From Calditrichota bacterium (GTDB lineage Bacteria; Calditrichota; Calditrichia; RBG-13-44-9; J075): a DNA stretch of 6,844 bases. The position numbers and the translations under genes were made by a program. The stretch covers positions 1 through 6,844 of the forward strand of contig JAJRYW010000646.1 of NCBI GenBank assembly GCA_024275555.1, read 5' to 3'. This document shows, in pieces, positions 1 to 5,597 of this stretch. Each line of letters begins with the position of its first letter. The first letter of the stretch is position 1. Under the pieces are notes generated by a model. It saw nothing but the letters and a program-made list of their open reading frames with translations. It searched no databases and was not told the origin of the DNA.

Positions 1-6
1 CCCCAG

Positions 7-69
7 CCCTCCCCGAAATCGGGGAGGGAGGCCGGTTTCCCCCCGATTTCGGGGGGATTAAGGGGGGAC
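7..69. repeat. Pair of GC-rich palindromes, dispersed intergenic repeat
   Basis: Two perfect inverted repeats sit side by side. The first, 7-28, has arms CCCTCCCCGA and TCGGGGAGGG around a 2-base centre. The second, 38-57, has arms of nine bases (CCCCCCGA core plus a T-A pair) around TT. Their cores are near reverse complements of each other. The second is followed by ATTAAGGGGGG, and read on the minus strand it gives CCCCCCTTAAT then CCCCCC, CGAAATC and GGGG. The same string of modules recurs on the plus strand at 4491-4550. No T-run follows either palindrome, so they do not look like ordinary intrinsic terminators. This is probably a dispersed intergenic repeat; its copy number cannot be judged from one window. 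Confidence 0.7.
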
Positions 70-229
70 ATTACTATTGCTTGAAGGTAACTACACAAAT
101 ACATTTCATTTTTTCGGAAACTAATTCACGTCTCAATAATATCAGGGGCGCAGCGAAGAAAACATTTGCAGCCGCTTGAAACACGAGGTTCTCGGTCGAC
201 TATCACTCCGGAAGAATGAAAGGTGAAAT
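70..229 (+). other. Leader and spacer upstream of the protease gene
   Basis: No gene of credible length is visible here. The first half is AT-rich. A weak sigma-70-like pair, TTGCTT (77-82) and TACATT (100-105) with a 17-base spacer, is the best promoter candidate, but only 3 of 6 and 4 of 6 positions match consensus, so it is not called separately. If used, the mRNA leader would be over 100 bases long. Confidence 0.35.
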
Positions 230-232
230 TTG
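220..232 (+). promoter_or_regulatory. Ribosome binding site and TTG start of the protease gene
   Basis: AAGGTGA at 220-226 matches the Shine-Dalgarno sequence and precedes a TTG start at 230. Translation from that TTG gives an N-terminus with charge followed by a hydrophobic stretch, as expected for a signal peptide. The nearby ATG at 216 is in another frame and reads only MKGEI before a TGA at 231-233. The TTG start is therefore preferred despite being a rarer start codon. Confidence 0.65.
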
Positions 233-3200
233 AAATTTTATAACTTTTTTATACTCCTGCTGTTTTCCATATCCGCCACAACTTTAACCGGCCAGACCCT
301 GGTAGTAAAGCTCCGGCCCGGTGTTACAGTAGAGAAGGTAAGCGGAAAAAGCGCTGCATTTGCCAGCAACGATCCGGCGCTGGATCAGCTTCTGCAGGCC
401 AACCCGCCTAAAGAAATTGTGGCCAACCGCTTTAGCCGGCTGGCGCCGGAGCATCTGCCCGAAGGGTTCGAGAACATCCAGGTGTGGGAGTACGCCTCTC
501 CCGCCCGGGCAAATGCGGTGCTTTCACAACTGACCCGGCAGGCATCGATTGTCTATGCCGAGCCGAACCACGCCTACCGTCTCTTTACGGAAACGGATGA
601 CCCGCTGGTAACCGAGCAGTTTTATCTGATCTCCCTGCGCGCCGAAGCCGGCTGGCAGATCAACCGGGGCCGTCCCGATGTGATCGTCGGGGTGATTGAC
701 ACCGGAGTCGATTATCTCCATGAGGATTTACAGGGGCAACTGTGGGTAAACAGCCCCGAGGATTTGAACCGGAACGGAATGCTGGATTCCACCGACCTGA
801 ACGGAATCGACGACGACGGCAACGGCTATATTGACGATGTGATCGGCTGGGATTTTACCGACGCCCCCAACTTTCCCGACCAGGGCGATTTTCTGGACCC
901 GGATAACGATCCGATGGACGAGTTCAGTTCCGGGCACGGTACGCCGGTGGCCGGTATCATTGCCGCGGCGCAGGATAACCGGGTCGGGATTAGCGGAATT
1001 GCTCCCGGCGCCCGGGTCATGGCGCTGCGGGCCGGAACCGCCTCGGGATTTCTGGAAGAAGACGACGTGGCCGAGGCCATCCTCTACGCCGTCGCCAACG
1101 GCTGCCGGATCGTGAACATGAGCTTTGGCGATGCGGCGATCTCTTTTTTACTGCGCGACGCCATTCGATTTGGCGTGTCGCAGGGTGTCGCTTTTGTGGC
1201 TTCCGCCGGAAACAGCGGCGGCGCCGCACCTAATTATCCGGCCGCTTTTGATGAGACCATCTCGGTCAGCGCGGCCAACCGTTTCGGAGAAATTGCCCCA
1301 TTCTCCAGCTTTGGCAGCACCATCGATATGACCGCGCCGGGCGAGGAAATATTTTCCCTGCAAATCGGCAACGGATACGGGCTTCATAACGGCACTTCCT
1401 TTTCCGCGCCGATGGTCAGCGCGGCGCTGGCGCTGATCTGGTCGGAATATCCGAACCTGTCCCTGGCCCAGGCCCAAAGCGCCCTGTTTGCCGGCAGCCG
1501 CGACCTGGGCGCGCCCGGCTGGGACCCGCAGTTCGGGCACGGAGTTCCGGACCTGGGCGCTATTCTGTATATCGGCGGTTACGGCTACGCCGGGATCACC
1601 TCGCCGGCCATGCAGGATGGCAGCGCCGAGGCGCAATGGACAATCACCGGAACCGTCTTCAGCCCGGCGTTGCTGGAGTACCAGCTTTTTTACGGGGTAG
1701 GGGAGAGCCCCCTGGAATATCTGCCTATTGCTCCGCCGCTCGCCCAACAACGCATTGAGGACACCCTGGCCGTGTGGGACATTTCGCAGTTGCCGGACAA
1801 TCTCTATACCATTGAACTGCGAATGCGCCAAAGCGGTGCGCCGGATGTGGTTCGGCACACCCAGGTGCATATCGATCACAGCCCGCCGCAGTTGCTTTCG
1901 CTTCAAAAAATCCCCTTGTGGATCGGCCCCCACCGGGCGGTTATGTTTCGACTGGCGACCGACGATCCCTGCAATGTGACCATGCTGGCCAGGCCGGTTG
2001 GCCAGCCGACCTTCAATTTTTCCCGCCGCACCGCTTATTTCCGGAACGAACACTATTTGATCCTCTCCCGGGAAGATGTTCAGGACAATCTGGAAGTATT
2101 TTTCCAATTGGAAAACAGCGCCGGGCTGATCAGCGATGCGGATAGCTCCGGGCAGTACTACCGGGCCGATTTATCCCGGCCGCTGGCAGCAGAAAATCTC
2201 TTGCAGCCGCTGGCAAGTTATCCCATCCAGGGCTACTTCCTTCCCGACGCCAGCGACCTGGATCAGGACAACCGGCCGGAAATGATTATCTCCAGCCTGG
2301 TAAACGGCCGGGAGTTTGGCCCGCTGCAAGTCTGGGAATATCAGGACAGCAACTTTGAACTGCGTTTTCAGAGCCAGCAACCCCTGATACCGCGGGATGT
2401 GCAGCGGCTTGTCCCCACGGGGGAATTCCATGTTCTTTCCGGCTACGGCGATCATTCCTTCCTGCTCAAAGCCCCGGCCGGAGGCGGCTGGCCGCTGCAG
2501 CTTGTCTGGCAGGATAGCGCCGATTTTTGGGGCAGCAGGCTCCGCAATCTCGACAGCGACGCCGCGACCGAAATCCTGGCCGTCCATTCCGCCCTCTGGC
2601 GTATTTATGATATCAACTCCGGCTACCGGGTTGCCGAGCGGCAAACCCTGCCGAATCCCTCGGAAGGGAACAACCAAACCGGGGCGCCCACCAGCGTCAT
2701 CGCGGATTTTGACGGCGACGGGTTTCCGGAAATTGTCTACGAAGACCTGGACGGCGATCTGACCGTTTACGAGCAGAACGGCAGCGGCAGTTTCCAATTT
2801 GTAACGACCCTGAAGATGCCGGGGCAGGGGAGCGCCAGTTTGCTCTGCGCCGGGGACCTCGACGGCGACGGACGGGACGAACTGCTCTCGGCGGCGCAGA
2901 ACCGCCCTTCGCAATTACTGGAATCAAATATCAACGCCCAATACTGGGCCGTAACAGCCTGGAAAACAACCGCAAATAATCAATATGAATTGGCCGCCCG
3001 GGCCAATATTCAGGGGATCAAGACCCAGCCGGGATTTTTTAACGGGCTGCGCTGTGTGGATTTGGACGGCGATCAGCGGGCCGAGGTGATCCTGACCGTC
3101 TTCCCGGATCTATACGTTCTGCGCCTGGTCAACCGGGCCCTCGAACCGGTTTTTTATCGGGATGACGTGAACAGCAATACGGTTCTGGCAGCCGACTTCA

Positions 3201-4426
3201 ACGGCAACGGTTTACCGGAACTCCTTATCAACAGTAACGCGGGGATGATCCACCTGGAAAGCGCCGGCGCCCCGGAGCGCCCGCCGGCCCCGGCCAGTTT
3301 TCAGGCCCGGCCCCTGGATACCAGCACGGTCTCGCTGGCCTGGCAAACAGCCCCGGGCGCCCTCTTCCACCGGATTTACCGGGGCGCTCATCCGGATTCC
3401 CTGCAGGTCATTGACTCTACCGCCAGCACCACGTACCTGGATACCAACCTGGCGGCCTTGCAGCGCTATTATTATGCGGTCAGTCAAATTGATCCTCAAT
3501 TTCCGATACCGGAAAGTCCGTTAAGTATCATTCGCATGGCCCGTCCCAATCCGCCCCCGCGCCTGGTAAGTATCGAGGTGGTCTCCGAACATCAGCTTCG
3601 CCTGGGTTTTAGCGAGGCCCTTTCGGAAGGGAGTTTTATGGCCCACAATTTTTTTCTGGACCAGCCGGATCAGCCGCCTTCCAGCGCCATCCGGGGGAAG
3701 AATCGCCGGGAAATCCTGCTCACCTTCCGGGAAATCTTGATCGGCCGGTCGCACATTATTGGCATGAGCAACCTTTCGGATAGCGAAAATACACCCATGT
3801 CTGCCGACCCGCTTTTGATGAGAGTGCCGCTGTTGCCAGGTTTGGAATCTTTTTATGTCGAAGAGGTGCGCTTTATTGATCGGGAGCGGCTGGAAGTGCT
3901 CTTTAATCTACCGGCTGATCCGGCAACCGCCGAAGACACCACCCATTTCGCCCTGGAGCCTTTCGACGAAATATTGTCCGCCAGGCTTTCCTCCGAGAAT
4001 CCCCGCAAAGTCATTCTATCCCTTCGCGGCCGGAACCGCATGGGAGATTTGGGCGAGGCCTATTATTTAATTGTGAAAGATGTGCAGAGCCGCTCGGGCA
4101 GCCCCCTGGCCGACCAGGGCGGAAACCGCCTGCTCATCCGGGCCGAAGCGGAAAACCTGGACAACATGATCGTCTATCCAAATCCGTTTCGCTTGCCATC
4201 CGCCGTGGAAGGAATTATGTTTGCACGGGTTCCCCGGGGAGCGCAAATTTTCATTTTCAACGCCAACGGAGTGCGGATTAAAACCCTGGAACAACAAAAC
4301 GATTTTGCCGGCGTTAAATGGGATTTACGCAACGAATCCGGCCGGGAAGTAGGCAGCGGCGTCTATTTATACCTGGTAAAGTGGAACGAGCGGCAACGCA
4401 CCGGGAAAGTGATGGTCATCAAATAA
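230..4426 (+). CDS. Secreted multidomain subtilisin-family (S8) serine protease with type IX-like C-terminal sorting domain
   Basis: This is a predicted exported serine endopeptidase of 1398 residues. Residues 1-22 form a signal peptide ending near TGQ, and about 23-117 resemble a fervidolysin-type propeptide (VYAEPNH). The S8 catalytic domain (about 125-445) shows Asp157 in DTGVD, His236 in GHGT, oxyanion Asn328 in AGNSG and Ser390 in NGTSFSAP, so the active site is complete. Two acidic EF-hand-like loops lie at 178-203. About 456-550 and 552-646 are Ig-like sandwiches. Six acidic FG-GAP/VCBS motifs (around 678, 775, 828, 878, 946, 991) suggest a calcium-binding propeller. About 1016-1102 is fibronectin III, and two SbsA-like Ig domains follow to about 1305. 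VYPNPF (1315-1320) opens a C-terminal domain like those of type IX secretion cargo, ending GKVMVIK. It is probably cell-surface attached or released, degrading protein for nutrition; the substrate is unknown. Protease identity is firm; the accessory domain borders are approximate. Confidence 0.93.
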   Translation: MKFYNFFILLLFSISATTLTGQTLVVKLRPGVTVEKVSGKSAAFASNDPALDQLLQANPPKEIVANRFSRLAPEHLPEGFENIQVWEYASPARANAVLSQLTRQASIVYAEPNHAYRLFTETDDPLVTEQFYLISLRAEAGWQINRGRPDVIVGVIDTGVDYLHEDLQGQLWVNSPEDLNRNGMLDSTDLNGIDDDGNGYIDDVIGWDFTDAPNFPDQGDFLDPDNDPMDEFSSGHGTPVAGIIAAAQDNRVGISGIAPGARVMALRAGTASGFLEEDDVAEAILYAVANGCRIVNMSFGDAAISFLLRDAIRFGVSQGVAFVASAGNSGGAAPNYPAAFDETISVSAANRFGEIAPFSSFGSTIDMTAPGEEIFSLQIGNGYGLHNGTSFSAPMVSAALALIWSEYPNLSLAQAQSALFAGSRDLGAPGWDPQFGHGVPDLGAILYIGGYGYAGITSPAMQDGSAEAQWTITGTVFSPALLEYQLFYGVGESPLEYLPIAPPLAQQRIEDTLAVWDISQLPDNLYTIELRMRQSGAPDVVRHTQVHIDHSPPQLLSLQKIPLWIGPHRAVMFRLATDDPCNVTMLARPVGQPTFNFSRRTAYFRNEHYLILSREDVQDNLEVFFQLENSAGLISDADSSGQYYRADLSRPLAAENLLQPLASYPIQGYFLPDASDLDQDNRPEMIISSLVNGREFGPLQVWEYQDSNFELRFQSQQPLIPRDVQRLVPTGEFHVLSGYGDHSFLLKAPAGGGWPLQLVWQDSADFWGSRLRNLDSDAATEILAVHSALWRIYDINSGYRVAERQTLPNPSEGNNQTGAPTSVIADFDGDGFPEIVYEDLDGDLTVYEQNGSGSFQFVTTLKMPGQGSASLLCAGDLDGDGRDELLSAAQNRPSQLLESNINAQYWAVTAWKTTANNQYELAARANIQGIKTQPGFFNGLRCVDLDGDQRAEVILTVFPDLYVLRLVNRALEPVFYRDDVNSNTVLAADFNGNGLPELLINSNAGMIHLESAGAPERPPAPASFQARPLDTSTVSLAWQTAPGALFHRIYRGAHPDSLQVIDSTASTTYLDTNLAALQRYYYAVSQIDPQFPIPESPLSIIRMARPNPPPRLVSIEVVSEHQLRLGFSEALSEGSFMAHNFFLDQPDQPPSSAIRGKNRREILLTFREILIGRSHIIGMSNLSDSENTPMSADPLLMRVPLLPGLESFYVEEVRFIDRERLEVLFNLPADPATAEDTTHFALEPFDEILSARLSSENPRKVILSLRGRNRMGDLGEAYYLIVKDVQSRSGSPLADQGGNRLLIRAEAENLDNMIVYPNPFRLPSAVEGIMFARVPRGAQIFIFNANGVRIKTLEQQNDFAGVKWDLRNESGREVGSGVYLYLVKWNERQRTGKVMVIK

Positions 4427-4448
4427 TGGGAAAAAATGACGTAAAGTA

Positions 4449-4488
4449 ACGCTGAATGAGGCGGAATAACACGGAGGATTAATGGTAA
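4449..4488 (+). repeat. Dispersed repeat module, copy 1 (ACGCTGA...ATGGTAA)
   Basis: This stretch just after the protease gene aligns with 6690-6728 just after gcvT. Both begin ACGCTGA, contain CGGAG about two thirds through, and end ATGGTAA, with almost the same length (40 and 39 bases). Neither lies in a gene and both have the same orientation. It appears to be the left module of a larger intergenic repeat whose right module is at 4589-4626. Confidence 0.55.
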
Positions 4489-4490
4489 TG

Positions 4491-4550
4491 CCCCCCTTAA
4501 ACCCCCGTTCGGCTGAGCTCACGACAAAGCCCGAAATCAAGGGGAAACTG
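4491..4550 (+). repeat. C-rich dispersed repeat with an extra hairpin segment
   Basis: CCCCCCTTAA, CCCCC, CGAAATC, GGGG and AAACTGG occur here in the same order as in the reverse complement of 34-67, so this is a second, oppositely oriented copy of the repeat at the window start. Here an extra segment of about 25 bases (4507-4531) separates the C-run from CGAAATC. That segment can fold with TTCGGCT (4508-4514) against AGCCCGAA (4528-4535), with one bulged C. The rest of the 4427-4644 spacer holds only other repeat modules and a weak 6-bp AT hairpin (4553-4569). Confidence 0.55.
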
Positions 4551-4588
4551 GAATTTTCTCAGTGAAAATCAGTTTAATCAGCGATTCT

Positions 4589-4626
4589 CTGCGTCGAAAT
4601 AAGTTCTGTGTCAAAATAAGTTCAAC
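4589..4626 (+). repeat. Repeat module with tandem GTCRAAATAAGTTC
   Basis: GTCGAAATAAGTTC (4593-4606) and GTCAAAATAAGTTC (4610-4623) are a tandem pair matching at 13 of 14 positions, 17 bases apart start to start. The first is preceded by CTGCGT at 4589. A related order, CTGCGT then GAAATTAAGTTCAAC, occurs at 6746-6773 downstream of gcvT. The pair ends 19 bases before the coaE ATG, so it lies in or next to the coaE promoter and leader. Confidence 0.5.
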
Positions 4627-4644
4627 CGATGATTGGAAACGGAT

Positions 4645-5304
4645 ATGCAAAAGCGAAAACCACGAGAAAGAAAACCGAAGGACCCCCTCATTGTGGCGAT
4701 CACCGGCGGGATCGGGTGCGGCCAAAGTACTGTAGCGAAGTATTTCCAGAAGTGGGGCGCAAAAATCATTAATGCGGATCAGATTGCTCACCAGGTGGTC
4801 GACCGGGATCCGGAAGTGCGACAGGAAATCCGAAAGGTATTCGGAAACAATGTTTATTATCGCAACGGCAAACTGAAGCGAAAATTGGTGGGGCGGATCG
4901 TCTTCGAGGATGAATCGAAACTGAACCGGCTGAATAAAATTGTGCATCCGCGCATGGTGGCCAGAATTGTGGATGAGCTTGAAGAAGCGCGGGACAAAGG
5001 CCGCTATAAAATTATCGCCCTGGACGTCGCCCTGATTTTCGAGCTGAACCTGGAACATATGTTTGATGAAATTGTGGTGGTTTCCTCCAAGATGAATCAT
5101 CGCATCCAGCGCATCAAAGAGCGCGACGACTTGCCGGAGAAAGAAATCCGCGAGCGCATTGCCCGCCAGATTCCCATCGAAGATAAATGCAAGTGGAGTA
5201 ATATGGTTATTCAGAACAACGGGGATTTGGAGGAATTGGAACGGCGGTCGCGCGTTGTGTTTGATCGCCTGGTAAAGAAATATCAAGCACAAAAACGAAG
5301 CTGA
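4645..5304 (+). CDS. coaE: Dephospho-CoA kinase homologue with altered Walker A motif
   Basis: CoaE phosphorylates dephospho-CoA at the 3'-hydroxyl of the ribose using ATP, the last step of coenzyme A synthesis, in the cytoplasm. The product here has 219 residues, close to the family's usual 200. Recognisable parts are the P-loop GGIGCGQST (21-29), NADQIAHQVV with Asp45 equivalent to Asp33 of the E. coli enzyme, LNKIVHP, LDVALIFE (usually PLLFE), the lid-region arginine in KERDD (Arg160), and VIQNNGDLEEL near the end. The invariant P-loop lysine is Gln27 (codon CAA at 4723-4725). A basic extension of about 12 residues, KRKPRERKPK, precedes the fold. I chose the ATG at 4645, with GGA at 4635-4637 as ribosome binding site; a TTG at 4633 is in frame but lacks one. 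Family membership is clear. Whether it is an active kinase is uncertain because of the glutamine. Confidence 0.88.
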   Translation: MQKRKPRERKPKDPLIVAITGGIGCGQSTVAKYFQKWGAKIINADQIAHQVVDRDPEVRQEIRKVFGNNVYYRNGKLKRKLVGRIVFEDESKLNRLNKIVHPRMVARIVDELEEARDKGRYKIIALDVALIFELNLEHMFDEIVVVSSKMNHRIQRIKERDDLPEKEIRERIARQIPIEDKCKWSNMVIQNNGDLEELERRSRVVFDRLVKKYQAQKRS

Positions 5305-5380
5305 TCCCCCAAAATTTACATTTTTTTAAAAAAACATAAAAAAGGTTAAAGTTTCGGATCGGGGATGCGACAATTAGGAT

Positions 5381-5475
5381 TATATGTAGGGATTTTTTAG
5401 CTTCCTCCCACATAGGCCTCCTCCAATGACATTGACCCTTTGGGCAGGCGGTGAGCCCAGAGGGTCAATTTTTTT
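5381..5475 (+). ncRNA. Candidate intergenic small RNA with C/U-rich linker
   Basis: The spacer after coaE can encode a transcript of about 95 bases. A weak promoter, TTAAAG (5346-5351) and GACAAT (5369-5374) with a 17-base spacer, lies just after a T/A tract (5321-5340) and would start RNA near 5381. The RNA would fold into a first hairpin, TATGT plus GGGA (5383-5392, one bulged A) with TCCCACATA (5406-5414). An unpaired linker with CCTCCTCC (5417-5424) follows, then the terminator hairpin. This resembles trans-acting small RNAs that mask Shine-Dalgarno sites. It could equally be only the 3' untranslated end of the coaE transcript. No known RNA family is recognised. Confidence 0.35.
5431..5475 (+). 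terminator. Strong intrinsic (Rho-independent) terminator
   Basis: ATTGACCCT (5431-5439) pairs with AGGGTCAAT (5461-5469), a T-G wobble continues the stem, and TGGGC (5441-5445) pairs with GCCCA (5455-5459), giving about 15 pairs around the 9-base loop AGGCGGTGA. A run of seven T (5469-5475) follows directly. The opposite strand has no T-run, so it works only on the plus strand. It ends coaE transcription or the candidate small RNA, and insulates gcvT from upstream. Confidence 0.88.
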
Positions 5476-5478
5476 AAG

Positions 5479-5508
5479 TTGCGTTTCCTGATCCCAGTTG
5501 ATTATTAT
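5479..5508 (+). promoter_or_regulatory. Probable promoter of gcvT
   Basis: TTGCGT (5479-5484) and TATTAT (5503-5508) are separated by 18 bases; the -10 element matches consensus at 5 of 6 positions and the -35 at 3 of 6. It lies just after the terminator, where a new promoter for gcvT is needed. Initiation would fall near 5515, giving a leader of about 72 bases that contains the whole pairing switch described below. If the lineage uses Bacteroidota-type promoters, the real elements may differ. Confidence 0.4.
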
Positions 5509-5525
5509 CCGTTCTCTATTTTTTT

Positions 5526-5584
5526 TGCTTCTCCTTTCTCGGGGAGAAGCCTAATTCTATGGAATCGACTGGAAAGGAGAAGCG
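5526..5584 (+). promoter_or_regulatory. Two-state leader that can sequester the gcvT ribosome binding site
   Basis: Strand A, GCTTCTCCTTTC (5527-5538), is perfectly complementary over 12 bases to GAAAGGAGAAGC (5572-5583), which contains the gcvT Shine-Dalgarno; flanking T-G wobbles extend this to 14 pairs. The same strand A can instead pair over 8 bases (5527-5534) with GGAGAAGC at 5543-5550, forming a compact local hairpin with two further T-G pairs and a 4-base loop. The two pairings exclude each other, so the gcvT site is either masked or free. No ligand-binding domain is recognised, in particular no glycine riboswitch core. The complementarity is seen; a regulatory role is inferred. Confidence 0.5.
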
Positions 5585-5597
5585 CTATGGAACCTAA
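5559..5597 (+). CDS. Possible 12-codon leader reading frame overlapping the gcvT start
   Basis: An ATG at 5559 is preceded by GGGGAGAAG (5541-5549) with a 9-base gap, and reads MESTGKEKRYGT before TAA at 5595-5597. It overlaps the start of gcvT (ATG at 5587) in a different frame. Its initiation region, GGAGAAGC then CTATGGAA, is repeated as the gcvT initiation region, so it may be a duplication relic or a decoy, or a leader peptide coupling translation to gcvT. No family is recognised for such a short peptide. Confidence 0.25.
   Translation: MESTGKEKRYGT

Noticed and set aside
7..57. GC-rich palindromes as terminators of an upstream gene
   Set aside because: Neither palindrome is followed by a T-run on the plus strand, and related sequence recurs at 4491-4550, so a repeat is the better explanation.
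1148..2107. 319-codon open frame on the minus strand inside the protease gene
   Set aside because: It lies wholly opposite a gene with clear domain homology, shows no recognisable family or ribosome binding site, and is explained by GC-rich codon use on the coding strand.
4593..4623. Start of a CRISPR array
   Set aside because: There are only two 14-base units with 3 bases between them and no spacers of the usual 25-40 bases.
4633..4644. TTG at 4633 as the coaE start
   Set aside because: It has no Shine-Dalgarno sequence, while the ATG at 4645 has GGA at a suitable distance. The difference is only four residues.
4537..5292. 251-codon open frame on the minus strand opposite coaE
   Set aside because: It is antisense to an unmistakable CoaE sequence and has no family features of its own.
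5207..5413. 68-codon minus-strand frame preceded by GGAGGAGG
   Set aside because: The ribosome binding site is only 3 bases from the ATG, the frame overlaps the coaE 3' end, and the product resembles nothing known. It is kept only as a competing explanation for the CCTCCTCC stretch.
5479..5586. Upstream in-frame extension of gcvT from a TTG at 5479
   Set aside because: The extra 36 residues match nothing in the family, lack a ribosome binding site and would cover the promoter and leader. The ATG at 5587 has a strong site and begins where homology begins.
5305..5586. Glycine riboswitch ahead of gcvT
   Set aside because: The conserved aptamer core was looked for and not seen on the plus strand. 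The leader after the probable promoter is also too short for a tandem aptamer.
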